NCBI GenBank assembly: GCA_030141605.1
Contig: JAQGDQ010000084.1
Span: forward strand, 162,001 to 226,000
Reading direction: 5' to 3'
Origin: Tubiluchus corallicola
Taxonomy: Eukaryota; Priapulida; Priapulimorpha; Priapulimorphida; Tubiluchidae
Length of the DNA stretch: 64,000 bases
In this document: piece by piece, positions 10,555 to 22,631 of the stretch
Numbering within the stretch: position 1 is the stretch's first letter
Layout of the letters: every line of letters starts with the position of its first letter
Position numbers and translations under genes: made by a program
The notes under the pieces: model-generated
Told to the model about the DNA's origin: nothing
The model's input: only the letters and a program-made list of their open reading frames with translations
The model's database searches: none

Positions 10555-10950
10555 TTGTCGATAAGATTAAAATGCATTTTTGGTTAGTGAGTGATGCACC
10601 CTGGCCGGTGAGCCAACGACATTTTACTTACCATTTGGCGAAAACTTTTTAAATTATTAATAATTTTCTTTTCTAGTTAGACAAGTCTTTTAAGCAGGTA
10701 ACAGAAATACTAGGTAATATAGATTTGCATGGAAAGTTTTTTGGGACATAATTTAACATTTCCTTTTCCTCTGATTTACGCTGTGCGTAGATGACGTGAT
10801 GTAATGATGCGGTCGGAACAGTGTTGCGGGAGATTTAAAATAAAAACAAACAAAAAATCGTTTCAACGCGAGTACGATATGTGCATAAAATTGCTATAAA
10901 GTAATATAATTTTTTAAGGCAATTTCTCTGAAACCTACCTCACGTGCCCC
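10555..10950. repeat. Dispersed repeat R1, copy
   Basis: Shares long near-identical stretches (GTGAGTGATGCACCCTGGCC, GGAAAGTTTTTTGGGACATA, TGTTGCGGGAGATTTAAAAT) with 35750-36115 and, partly, 32750-32850. No coding capacity seen. Confidence 0.8.
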
Positions 10951-11074
10951 TTTTCTTGTCCCTTAAATGGACGCGCCAAAGAATGTGTTTGTGAGAATAG
11001 ATGTTTATTTTATGATAGCACTTATATATATTTTTATGACAGCACTTATAATATGATGAAATTAAAAGTGCTGT

Positions 11075-11314
11075 CTACCCTGGAGCTTTAGTAGGACAAT
11101 AAGCTTGCAAGCGCAAGCTGTGCTTGTTTCGTATCATATAGTAGTTGGTACCACCATCATTAATTTTTCCAACTGAATCACTTAAGTGTGTAAGCGGCAT
11201 ACGCTTTCCATAATTATGAGAAATCCAGTTAAAAATAGATGTGTAGTTTCCGTTACTTTTGAAATTCAATTTCATCTCATTGCAAAAACTAAAAAGAGTT
11301 GATTTGTACAACAA
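11075..11314 (-). CDS. Candidate terminal exon of an unidentified gene
   Basis: On the minus strand a good acceptor (GTGTTTTTGTTCAG) is followed directly by 79 open codons and a stop; an AATAAA signal lies about 70 bp beyond the stop (11004-11009, inverted). The peptide starts LLYKSTLFSFCNEMKLNFKS and includes FNWISHNYGKRMPL and THLSDSVGKINDGGTNYYMI. I do not recognise the family. Base composition is less AT-rich than its surroundings. No upstream exon was found. Could also be a transposon-derived fragment. Confidence 0.4.
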   Translation of the reverse strand: MLYKSTLFSFCNEMKLNFKSNGNYTSIFNWISHNYGKRMPLTHLSDSVGKINDGGTNYYMIRNKHSLRLQAYCPTKAPG

Positions 11315-11426
11315 CTGAACAAAAACACATTAGCAGCAAAGAAAGCATTTTGCATACGTGAAAAGTAAATTGTAATTGGTTTCAAAATGACAACAGATTC
11401 AAACCTTTGTAGATGTAACGAATTTC

Positions 11427-11715
11427 TATAAAAATAGACTAACTTTTCTTTGCCAATTCCTTGAAAAATAGACCAACTTTTCTCTGCCAGTTTCTTGAAA
11501 AATAGACTAACTTTTCTCTGCCAGTTCCTTGAAAAAATAGACTAACTTTCTTTGCCAATTCCTTGAAAAATAGACCAACTTTTCTCTGCCAGTTTCTTGA
11601 ACAATAGACTAACTTTTCTCTGCCAGTGCCTTGAAAAATAGACTAACTTCTCTCTGCCAATTTCTTGAAAAATTAATTAACTTTTCTCTGCCGGTTTCCT
11701 TGAAAAGAGATTTTT
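11427..11715. repeat. 34-bp tandem repeat, about 8 copies
   Basis: Units read CTTTTCTCTGCCAGTTCCTT followed by GAAAAATAGACTAA, with TTTGCCAA and CTCTGCCAG variants. Confidence 0.93.
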
Positions 11716-12324
11716 CTAACGTATCTTAAAACAATTTGAATTCAAGTTACAATTATATTATTACATCACCTTTATCACCTTAATCGAAGTCTTCAAACTT
11801 CGCTATGATCACAGATATTCAAGCAGAATTTATCAGAGTTGAACCTGGGTTACATACACAACACTTGCATCCCAGAGCTAAACGTCCTGCTTTCTCCTCC
11901 TTACTACGTATGATGACTCTTACCTGTCCACTACTCCAATAAATATCGCTGAATTAATGAATGCTAATAAGTCTGGAAACGCTGCAGCTGGTGCATATGT
12001 GGAAACTTGTGTTACATTTTACTACAAAGCGTTCCCAAGTTGCAACATAGGGCGGTCCAGTAAAATTGATTGCAAACACGCATAGAGTGAAAGTTATAGA
12101 AATGGTCATAAACGTTATTATACATAATATTATAATGCCTTTCTGGGAGAATTAGCTCCATTATTTCACGACTAGAGGATCGGTTTCAGACTGAAACAAA
12201 CTTTTCCCATTGACAACCACAGACATTCACTAGACCGTCTCGCCAAGTGCTAGATCCCACAGTGCGTTGTGTCCAAATGCAGAAAAGATCAAAAATTTAT
12301 CATCATAGCTGGCAGCAACTTCAT
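11716..12324. other. Unannotated stretch
   Basis: No gene, repeat or splice-bounded exon recognised. Confidence 0.4.
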
Positions 12325-12690
<366 letters not shown>

Positions 12691-13125
12691 ATTAGTAGTG
12701 AGTCACTTAAACTAAAACTCGAGCTAAGCAAACAGACAGTATGGATATTAATGTATGTTTTTAAATTTCTTCACAGATCAAACCCAGAGATCAATGGCCA
12801 AATCTCCCGGTCACTGTACTCTACGCCTCCTGATTCATAACACTCCCTAGCGGTAGGGTGAATGAACCAACCTTACGTCTTTGTACAAAGTGACAGCTGT
12901 TGTTTCGCGGGCTTCTTGCGCTGTCACATTGGAATGTGATACCCTTGGAATTTGACATCCACAATCACAAGTCCAATAATCCCTGTGACATCTTGATGTG
13001 AACTTACACTTGTAGGCCTAACTGATGCTAAGCAGTTGTCATTACGTTTTACTGTGTAACTTTGCAAACGTAAAAATGAAGAATAGCTTACGTTTCACAA
13101 CACAGTACACTAGCAAATTCTGATT
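12691..13125. other. Unannotated stretch between microsatellites
   Basis: No recognisable gene or element. Confidence 0.4.
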
Positions 13126-13498
<373 letters not shown>

Positions 13499-13639
13499 AT
13501 AACAAATCTAATTTATTCTCCATTTGAACAATACAATACAAGTACAATACAGGCTCTTTAGATTACGCATCAGCTGCTCAAAATTGTACAGAAACTGCAA
13601 AAAACATAGTGCATGTCAAAAGGGCGACAATACCGTCTG

Positions 13640-13890
13640 TCACTAACGTATTTTTGATGATAATCAACAAATTGATTGCTTATTGTTAATCTATTATTGA
13701 TCAATTGTTGATCTATTATTAATTGCCATTATCATTAATTTTTTATAAGGCTTCTGATTTTGATTATGGTTGATCCTTTCTTTAACATTAGATGGAAGCA
13801 CGTTCCAAGTTTGAATGACCACTGGCACTGAGTGAGTCACAGGACCATGTTTACCTGCCTCGTCAGGTACTGACCTAGTACCTTTACCTG
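13640..13890 (-). pseudogene. Possible 3' end of a non-LTR retroelement
   Basis: The minus strand encodes GSTPVTHSVPVVIQTWNVLP and SNVKERINHNQNQKPYKKL, resembling the W-N-x-L-P segment at the C-terminus of CR1/RTE-type reverse transcriptases. The AAT microsatellite downstream on that strand (lower coordinates) may be the element's tail. Confidence 0.4.
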
Positions 13891-14661
13891 GTTGCGTAGC
13901 TCCGTGGGACGAGCTAATTTTGCTGAAGGCATGTTTTTCAGTTTTTTAAAACATGTTGATGTCTCGAAAAAGAAACCACTTCATTGGCTACTTGGTCATT
14001 GGTCAGAGAGGTTATTGTGGCCTCTGCATGCCGTGCATTGTAGAACATCCCATTTGCTTCAGAAATTGAACGGTGGCCTTCGAACACTTCTTTATGGAGA
14101 CTGAGTTCCAGTTTGTTTGCCTTTGTCCAGTGCAGAAGCGTCTTTGGAAATCAAACAACAATGTCGGTGACGTTGAACGACAATGTCAGTGACGTAGAAC
14201 AACAATGTCAGTGACGTACAACAACAATGTCAGTGACGTAGAACTGGTAGTTTTGGCTGGGAGTATCCAGGAAGCCATCTTGAATACGCGGAAGGATACA
14301 TAGTGGAAAACGTAGTAGGAAGGGTGGTCGAGTACGTGGTAGGAACATAACTGATGATATTCATTTCCTCGGACAGTACTGATTACACCAGCCATTATTA
14401 ATAAGTCTGGCTAAGTTTTAGTAATAAAAAGTAGTAGCTACGTGATACGATAAATGAATTTAGTAGCAGTTACATCATATGTTAACTGTTTACAATAACT
14501 ACCTAATTTTAGCTACAGACCACACCTAGTCACGTGGGTATCAGGATAGCCTGAATAAGGAGCCTCTGGGAGGTAATGTATAGCGCTGGATAGGCTACCA
14601 TGTTAACACAACCTAATTCAGGTTGAACACAAATTGCGTAGAAGTAGTATAGATAGTTCAT
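13891..14661. other. Unannotated stretch with a short 22-bp repeat
   Basis: Four copies of AACAACAATGTCAGTGACGT at about 14155-14240. Open frames on both strands (13892-14104 plus, 14186-14395 minus) have no recognisable domain and the minus one ends inside this repeat, so I do not call a gene. Confidence 0.5.
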
Positions 14662-15294
14662 TTAAAGGAAGACAGGATGATTTTTCACATACTACCCCAT
14701 TTTCAAGTCTGCTAAAAATGAGACATTTTAACACAATTAATACTGCAAAAGCGTTTCTGATAATTAAATAATATATTAAAAACTTAATTAACTTTTGGCG
14801 AGCCCAACTATTGATGACATCACAAACTAACATAATTTCAACAGCAAAAATATTCCACGAGCGTGTTGCACGTGGTTGTGAAAGTGAAAATTGAAGTACA
14901 GTGCTACTGTAAGATATTCAGTGTGTTCTACTAAAACTAGGCAAGTTTTAAGATAAAAATTCAAATTTCAAATTTACCGCTGTGCTCACGCATGAGCTGC
15001 CGAATGTGTGTAGTTCATAACAAACTAACACATCTGAACTGAGAAGTGCAGCACCTATTTCTTGTGCAATGCGTTTCCGAAATGCAGGCGCAGGCGCTAG
15101 TGCCCGTCTAACTAGCCAAAGGTGAAATGCATGTAACAGCGAAGAACTAGTGGCGCGAACGTGAAATTGTGTTTGTGTGGTAATATTTCTTTCACGTAAG
15201 TCGTTTTCAAAAAAAATAGCATGTTTCCGTTCAATGTTTTAAAAAGCAGATTGTTTTGACCTACAGTTTAAGATTGGGTCCAGTTTTGCTTTAA
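14662..15294. mobile_element. TTAA-flanked short element, family M1, inverted copy
   Basis: Full-length relative of 3105-3706 in the opposite orientation: starts TTAAAGGAAGACAGGATGAT and ends AAGATTGGGTCCAGTTTTGC followed by TTTAA. TTAA stands at both ends and no coding frame is present. Confidence 0.82.
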
Positions 15295-15381
15295 TGTGTA
15301 GTTAGCAAATAATACTATGTACAGGCTTATTTAGAAAAAATGCACGTTTATTAATAAACCTGTTTGCAGAGGGCAGATTCA

Positions 15382-15455
15382 AGGTAAATAAGGTAAATAA
15401 GAATAAACAACCAGGTAAATAAGAATAAACAACCAGGTAAATAAGAATAAACAAC
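15382..15455. repeat. 22-bp tandem repeat, about 3 copies
   Basis: Units of AGGTAAATAAGAATAAACAA plus CC. Confidence 0.85.
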
Positions 15456-15814
15456 GTGCCTCGAGATACTTGTATCAAGGCAGACATAAATCCTATTTGC
15501 TATTATACGGCTTGTCGCTGGTCATTTCCCGGTGCTGCCACCTATAGCCGAGTTGCGCGGATCAAGTCTCCAATCCCACTCACTGCAACTAAATGAATTC
15601 TACGCAAAAGTCAATACCTCTTTAATACTCGTGGAGCAAAGAAAGTTCTCGCTCAATTTTGCTCTTTCTAACCACTCTCGAAACTAAAAATGAGCTTAGA
15701 TGATCATTCTCCCTGTTTTACTCATTGTGCAGTACAAAATGATGTTATATTTCCTGCATGGATTAGAAAGTCAGCAAAACTGTTTAGGTTGTAACTGTCC
15801 AAGAATGATGAACT

Positions 15815-15860
15815 TATATATATATATATATATATAATATATTATATATAATAATCTTTA
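15815..15860. repeat. TA microsatellite
   Basis: TA run immediately beyond the 3' end of the minus-strand retroelement fragment; probably its microsatellite tail. Confidence 0.85.
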
Positions 15861-16645
15861 TTTGCCATTAAAATACATTAATAATCACTGATAAAAACTT
15901 TACAGAGATGATCAATCAGTGTTAGTTAATAAAAACTTACACTGCTAAAGGCAAATAAGACAGTGCAATCTAAACTACTGTGCAGTAATGGAAAGTAACG
16001 ACAAATAAAATCAAGCGTATTTACAACTATGCACAAAAAATGAAAAAACTATGATTTAATTAATGTGGCCGTGGATATATAAATTCTGAATTAGTGTGTA
16101 TGTTGTCGTGTTGGTGTGATTGTATTTCATATCTGGTTAATATTAGTGATTTTAATTCTGTTTTAAATGCTGATAGGGACTTGATTTGTTTAAGCTGTAA
16201 TGGTAGAGAATTCCAAAGTAGAATTGCTTGTTTGATTACAGAGTTCGTTCCATAGTGGGTATTTGTCCTAATTTGTTTTAGATTGCTTGTTCTGTAATTA
16301 ACGATAGGATTTGGAAAAAAGGTAAATCTGTTATTCTGGAATGGTTTGCTAATGTTCTTAATGTATTTAAATATAAAAAGCAGAGTAAAATGTTCTTTGT
16401 GTGCTTCAATGATTGGGAATTTTAAAGTTTTTCTCAGCTTAGTTGTTGAAGCTTTGAATTTTTGTCTACCTGCCTTACGTTTTTATGAGTACCCAGCTAT
16501 CAATCTCAACGCATAGTTTTGAAGGAGATTTCATTTTAAGTAATTTTCTCTTTAGGTTTTTTGAAGTAGCGTACATCCATATAAGAAGTGTGGTAGAACT
16601 AATGTTTTATATATTAGTGTCTTAGTTTCCTTTGTTAAACCTCCT
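15845..16645 (-). pseudogene. 3' fragment of a non-LTR retrotransposon
   Basis: Minus-strand reading: LTKETKTLIYKTLVLPHFLY, then, after stops, HKEHFTLLFIFKYIKN, PNPIVNYRTSNLKQIRTN, TNSVIKQAILLWNSLPLQL and KSLSAFKTELKSLILTRY, ending near 16055. This is a CR1/L2-type RT C-terminus. A 3' UTR follows, with GCAAATAAAGATTATT and then the TA tail. Two or more stops interrupt the coding part. Confidence 0.8.
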
Positions 16646-16649
16646 ACAT

Positions 16650-17110
16650 AAGATTAGTCTTGCTAGTGAACATAACAGTGCAAAGTTTGTTCACCTTTGA
16701 TTCTGTGAGATACAATAGCCCTTTTGTCAAAGAATAACTTTCCCATTATCTTCAGAGAGCATCGAACTATTGAAACACGTGGAATAATCTGCCCGCGTGT
16801 TTTGATTAATGAGCAATTGTGCAACATCTCGAAATGGAAAGCCAATGCTGACTACGTGAGTGAAAAATTTCCTCTGCTTGACCGAATCTACACGTGTCTG
16901 TCTCAAATATTACAGATGCTATTGTTTCAAGTGAATAACGAAGTTCGTCGAGACGTGAGTGACCTTTATCAACCTCAATCACCTCAAATTCAAATTGAAA
17001 ACGTGCATTTAGTTCCACATTCATGATATAAATGAAACAAATGAAATTGTATTTAATTATCACAATGGAAATAGGATGGCGAAAGACCATGAATGTCAAC
17101 TAGTCGAACC
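16650..17110. other. Bidirectionally open region of unknown origin
   Basis: Plus frame 16724-17026 (with RTIETRGIICPRVLINEQLC) and minus frame 16806-17099 (with EVIEVDKGHSRLDELRYSLE) are both open for about 100 codons. Neither has a recognised domain or clean exon borders. Likely old transposon-derived sequence; function unknown. Confidence 0.3.
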
Positions 17111-17186
17111 ATCCTTCAATGGATAAATGTTACTACTGGGAAGGCACTGTAACTATTTAACTCACCAATAGAAATGAAATTGTATT

Positions 17187-17650
17187 ACGGTGAACCCCGT
17201 GACCCGAAAAAAACCATCCCTTATATTCGCTGTCCCTTATAGCCGAAGTTGAGTCAGACCGAGGGTGTATCTAGAGCTGTAATTTTCTGTACTTTTACCC
17301 ATATGTTCATGGATTATTGATACACATTCAGTGCAAACGGTATGTAGGAAGCTCGTTCAGTGATGTGAGATGTGGGTGATCGCGGAAACCGATTTGTTCG
17401 AAGGCCGAGTTTGCGAAAAATCGAGGCTAAAAGTCGATCAATTTCGCTTTGATCATAAAGTCGCTTATATGTGAGATAATTTACCTGGGTTTCTTTTATT
17501 CTGAAGATATCGTCCCTTATAACCGAAAGTTCCTTATATCCGAGTACCTCATATACGAAGATTTTCACATAGGAAAAATGTTACGAAAATCGGGACCGGT
17601 GTTGGTGGTTCACTATAAGCGAGTGTCTTATACCCGAGGCTGACTGTAGT
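17187..17650. mobile_element. Non-autonomous DNA element with CTTATA-CCGA repeats
   Basis: Both ends carry several variants of CCTTATA(A/T/G)CCGA, for example CCCTTATAGCCGAAG, CCCTTATAACCGAAAG, TCCTTATATCCGAG and TCTTATACCCGAGG. The start is ACGGTGAACC and the end GGCTGACTGT followed by AG. The layout resembles Tigger/pogo-type elements; the family assignment is tentative. Confidence 0.6.
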
Positions 17651-18420
17651 GCTGTTTTACTTTACCAACTTAATCTGGTTAAAATCCTCTAACCAACTTT
17701 AAAAATGATTTAAAGATGACTTACCTGATTTTCAATTCTTTATGTAGTAATAATTCCAGTATTGCTTTTAAAACTGCAAAAAGTGCAAAAAATACGTGTT
17801 ATATGTTTGTGTTTTTTTTTAAAGTCACTTACGTCATCTTTCTCAATTATTAGTCAAAGAAAATTGAGTAATGCGTAATTCGAAGATCTCCCATACCACT
17901 CCATATTATTAACTTCTGCAGCGCTACTTACTCAAAACTCACAAAAGTTTTTGAAAATAGCAAGATTTTTTTGGAAACAAAAATTAGAAAATTCTCAGCC
18001 TTAGTTGAAACTGTATTTCTGTATAACTCTGAGCTCAGGACATTAAAAGCAAATCATAAAGCTGAAATCGATGCATTTAGATATTTAGATTTTGCACAGA
18101 AAGATTTAACACTTCATCATTGATCCTTAGAAATAAATCCACTTGGGGCATTGCAGCGTGTAGGGAGTCCTGGCATAGAGAGGTGAGCAGAATCATGTCC
18201 CTGGACGTATACGCACTACTTTATGAGCAACTCTGCCACTGCTTGTTACCTCAGAATAACACTGTTATAAGTAAGACGTCTATATTCATCGACAAAATTT
18301 GTTGTAAACAGTACAACATTTTTGGCTTGCACATAAGAGTGAAAATTTCCAAATCGTTTCATTGCAGAATATTGCAACTAGTATAGATGTTGTTCTTTTT
18401 CAACAACCTGAACAACAACC
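17651..18420. other. Unannotated stretch
   Basis: AT-rich. An open frame at 18120-18386 (plus) has no recognised domain and no splice support. Confidence 0.4.
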
Positions 18421-19330
18421 CCACCATTATCAATTAGTTACTTCACAATCACTTCATTGCATTCCCGACTGCCACGACTAATGGAGACTTTCCATCTTGA
18501 TGGACCTTATTTACATCTCCATCATTATCAATTAGTAACTTCACAATCGCTTCATTGCATTCCAGACTGCCACGACTAGTGGAGACTTCCATCTTGATGG
18601 ACCTTATTTACATCTCCACCATTATCAGTTAGTAACTTCACAATCGCTTCATTGCATTCCAGACTGCCACGACTAGTGGAGACTTCCATCTTGATGGACC
18701 TTATTTACATCTCCACCATTATCAATTAGTAACTTCACAACCGATTCATTGCATTCCAGACTGCCACGACTAGTGGAGACTTCCATCTTGATGGACCTTA
18801 TTTACATCTCCACCATTATCAGTTACTAACTTCACAATCGCTTCATTGCATTCCAGACTGCCACGACTAGTGGAGACTTTTCATCTTGATGGACCTTATT
18901 TACATCTCCATCATTATCAATTAGTAACTTCACAATCGCTTCATTGCATTCCAGACTGCCACAACTAGTGGAGACTTCCATCTTGATGTACCTTCTTTAC
19001 ATCTCCATCATTATCAATTAGTAACTTCACAATCGCTTCATTGCATTCCAGACTGCCACGACTAGTGGAGACTTTCCATCTTGATGAACCTTCTTTACAT
19101 CTCCATCATTATCAATTAGTAACTTCACAATCGCTTCATTGCATTCCAGACTGCCACAACTAGTGGAGACTTCCATCTTGATGTACCTTCTTTACATCTC
19201 CATCATTATCAATTAGTAACTTCACAATCGCTTCATTGCATTCCAGACTGCCACGACTAGTGGAGACTTTCCATCTTGATGAACCTTCTTTACATCTCCA
19301 TCATTATCAATTAGTAACTTCAAAATCATT
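18421..19330 (-). repeat. 97/98-bp tandem array derived from an ankyrin repeat
   Basis: Units start at 18421, 18519, 18616, 18713, 18810, 18908, 19005, 19103, 19200 and 19298. On the minus strand each can be read as ankyrin-like sequence (KLLIDNDGDVNKVHQDGKSP, then LVVAV, then, one base shifted, CNEAIVKLLIDN). An ankyrin unit is 33 codons (99 bp), so all units here carry the same frame break. The last copies alternate between two variants, giving a 195-bp dimer. Confidence 0.85.
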
Positions 19331-19479
19331 TTAGACCTGGTCATTTCAGCATAAACAAAATAGGAGTTTTTTTCTGAAATCGGCTTTATGAAAACATCAC
19401 CCTTATTGATTAACAGTTTCAAGACACTTTGGTAAGATCGAAATACAGTAAGACATAATCTAGATTCGTATGCATGCAT
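19222..19479 (-). pseudogene. Remnant ankyrin-repeat exon
   Basis: At the upstream edge of the array the minus strand stays open for two consecutive ankyrin-like units: YQSVLKLLINKGDVFIKPI and SKMILKLLIDNDGDVKKVHQ, then DGKSPLVVAVWN. The L-x-x-L-L-I-(D/N)-(N/K)-(D/G)-x-D-V pattern is typical. The frame breaks where the 97/98-bp array begins. Likely the relic exon from which the array arose. No splice-joined partner found. Confidence 0.6.
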
Positions 19480-20023
19480 TGTGTTTTCATCTGTGTTTCC
19501 TGAACAGCAAAAGACAAGCGTCTATTAGTGACATCTTGGTGAGATATCAATTTGAAAGTAATTAACGATTTTAATGTTGGAGTTTCAAATTTGAGCCATA
19601 AACGAAAAGAACTGAAGCCAAGTGCAGATTCACATTTTCAAAACTGCACTGTAGTGGAGTGTATACATCATTAAAGTGTGCATTAACGCTAGCGACATTT
19701 TGAATAATTCTGCTAGTTTAGAATCTACATGATTGATACAAATTTGATCAAAGCTAATTATTTCATCAAATACAGATTAAAAATACCATAGAAAATTTTT
19801 AATCTTCTTTATGTGACTGTCTAATTTTGGTGATTGAGACTTTATCACGTTTTGGCAAAGCGACCTTTCCCTGTAAACAGTAAACGGCAAAAATAAACAA
19901 AGTTTGCATCTTTCGGATTATTATCTTTTAATTAGGAAGCAAAAATGTTTATCTACCTTTTAACCATAAACTTTGGTGATGGGAATAGACCGACAATTAT
20001 ATACGTATTTACATGTTTATGTA
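19331..20023. other. Unannotated stretch, right part repeated elsewhere
   Basis: 19950-20023 matches, inverted, 61697-61780 (the sequence flanking another LTR copy). The rest has no recognised content apart from the ankyrin remnant. Confidence 0.5.
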
Positions 20024-20389
20024 TGTTGTGGAGATCGCTGTCATCTATTAGAATTACATAGAACACTGTAGAATGTTCCGTTAGAATAATCGTCTTACCG
20101 TGTGGAATGTTCTGGAGCATTAGTTCTGGAAGTTTCTTCAGCGCGCTGTATAAGGCACAGCAGGCCGCTGAGACGGGAGCACGCTGATTCACACGGACGC
20201 CACTTACACATTCTCTTGTATACTTACATTTTCAGATACACTTAAACGTTTTCCAGATTTTCACGTTTACTGTAAACATTTCGCGTTTCTTCATACTTTT
20301 GTGTTGTAGAATTCTCGCTTAATAAACTAGTTTAATTTAGGGAAGTGTTTTCTGGCTTTCACTACAAGCCTTCCGAGAGAAACACAACA
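20024..20389 (+). mobile_element. Solo-LTR-like repeat, copy 1
   Basis: Bounded by TGTTGTGGAGATCGC and GAGAGAAACACAACA (TG...CA ends), 366 bp. It holds a degraded TATA-like motif (GTATAAGGC) and downstream TTAATAAACTAG. Copies in the other orientation are at 34577-34932 and 61345-61696, where the TATA region reads CTATATAAGGC on the minus strand. No internal retroelement region is attached. Confidence 0.65.
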
Positions 20390-20914
20390 CATAATTCAAC
20401 TTAAAACAAGAAATCTTTCTTGCAGGCTAAAGCTTTAAAATTGGTGATATAAAATTTGCTTGTTCTAGATCTAGAAGTTCATTTTGAGCAAACCAAACTT
20501 TCAAAAATGGTTATTCCTAAGAAAAAGAGAGCAATTTGGAATTTTCACTAGTTCAGTTTGCCTTGCCAAAAATCTACAATTTGCCACATTTGCAATACAA
20601 AAACCTTTGTTTTACTGGGTAGAAAACCTTTTGTGCGAACTTAATAATTTTTGAATAGTACTAACTTTAAATGTGTCCCACTGGTGTGCGCGCATCAAGC
20701 CCATCAACCTAGATGATGCACGGTACGGCCATCTGGCAAGGAAAGTAAAACGAAGACACTTTATACTGCCTTTATGCGCAAGATGTTTGCGTGGTTTGTC
20801 CAGTAGACTTCTGAAAATCCTGTAACATCTTCCTCTGGACCTGACCTCTGACCTGTATGTCTCAAACCATTTTTAACAGGGCGGGAAACTTCCACTCAAC
20901 TTTCCTGTAAATTT
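20390..20914. other. Unannotated stretch
   Basis: Nothing recognisable. Confidence 0.4.
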
Positions 20915-21255
20915 TATTTATTTATTATTATTATTATCATCACATTCAGTACAATATAATGACATTAAGCACACAGTGACATCAAAATTATTACGTCATG
21001 CTGTATTAAATTCTTATGTTTCATTCGCTATCGTTATCATTAAAGAATAATTGTACTGCAGTGTCCTAGAGAAGCAAAGGCTTGTATAAGCCCACTGCCA
21101 TGTGAACCCGATAAAAAAGAATGGATGTGTGAACAAAAAAAAAGAACTGGGAGAAAGGTTAGATCACACAGGAAGGGTAGAAGGATGTGTTAGTGGAAAT
21201 GGTAGGAAATGCATTAGTACTTAAGCAGTAATGCCATTCTGTTATTTTTCTTCTA
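20915..21255. repeat. Dispersed repeat R2, copy 1
   Basis: Near-identical inverted copy of 28330-28678: shared GACATTAAGCACACAGTGAC, GTGAACCCGATAAAAAAGAA and AACTGGGAGAAAGGTTAGAT. The other copy reads like the 3' end of a retroelement in plus orientation, so this one would be on the minus strand. Confidence 0.75.
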
Positions 21256-22630
21256 TTGACCGCTTTCTCCATGATTTTACCCAGACATTCGCATTTTACC
21301 AGGACCGTCAATAAACAAAAGCCAACCAACAGTCGAACATGTTCTAAATATTTTCATACATTTTTTACACTCACAAATTCCCGTCTCATCATTACTTCTG
21401 GAATAAAACAGGGGTTTACCATTGATTTTAAGTGCATCCTTGCTTTTATCATTAACTCTGCCTCCTAGGAACTCATTCGTTTGCATGTTTTGCATAATAT
21501 TAAATGCTTCGCAACAAATGATTTTGATTTGCATGTAAATGGTAATGATGATATTCTTGGTTTTTTATAATTATGATATTAGCTTAACATTATGGCATTT
21601 ATATTTTGTTACGATTTTGCATAAATTTTTGTTTTACGTACTTTTAATACGTTCATAAAATACATGTTTTCTTGTGATTGAGTATACCAAGTTATTACTA
21701 AAATTCCTTACATTCGAGTTACATGCAAATTATGCTATATTTAGCATGCTACTTCAATCCATTTCTTTATTATTTCTGTTTTTTGCTCATTTAGAATGTG
21801 AAATTTCGTTTTTGGCGTTTTTCTTTTATGTTATATAGATGTAAACAAGTGCATAATTCAATATTTCATTATTTTTGATTAGCTATCGTCTGCATTGCAT
21901 GCGAATTATTTATAACAGAACTGAGTTGGGGTGGCTGATACGATAACGCATGTTCTTCGCCACCCCTTCCCATTTGATTGGCTATTATAATTATGCTACT
22001 AAGCTTTAATCGATGTTGTATGTGGGAAAAACAATAAGTGATTTGATTCGTGAAACCCTCACACACCTGCATATCCTTGCACCATCCATACCTCTCTACA
22101 CTTTTCCAAATAAATCTTCCAATGTATCTGACCTTTTTTTCAATATGCACATGTGAGCGGTATTACTTCGCAGTTGATTATAGTTATTGATGTGGTACTT
22201 ATCTGATGCCTTGCTACCAACCCCTTTAAAATAGTGCAAAGTCTTAGAAATTTTCCCATGAGTTGGAATGTTCATACGAAAGAGGTAAATGGCTTTAAAT
22301 TTGTTAACTTTGTTTAAGAGACACTGTAAATTAATTTTCTTGTGTTTTTTCTCGAAAATAAGCAAAAGTTAAATTATCGGTTTCCTAATAATTAATAAGT
22401 TGAAATGTTTTGAACGTAATTAATGTGCTTACGGATTATTTTCTACTTGCGCGGATGAATACAAAGCGTGGAGAACGAAAAGCAAGTTGCGTTTTCTGCC
22501 AAGGTTAAACTTTCTGTTATGAAATGTGTTCGTCATTTTGTTTGTCTACTAGTTTTAATAAACGAAATGAGGACAAAAAACAAACAAGGCATGTTTTTCC
22601 TTCAACATATAGGCCTACCAATGTTTCTAC
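21256..22630. other. Old retroelement-like sequence, unresolved
   Basis: Minus-strand open pieces (22365-22096 with NKFKAIYLFRMNIPTHGKIS; 21534-21277) and a plus-strand 3'-UTR-like hairpin at 21928-21966 suggest overlapping retroelement remnants. No RT catalytic motif is visible, so no family is assigned. Confidence 0.35.
21928..21966 (+). other. 3'-UTR-type hairpin (GGGGTGGC stem)
   Basis: The 8-bp perfect stem GGGGTGGC/GCCACCCC encloses TGATACGATAACGCATGTTC plus TTC, closely similar to the loop of the 57858 hairpin, although the stems differ. Confidence 0.7.
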
Positions 22631-22631
22631 A

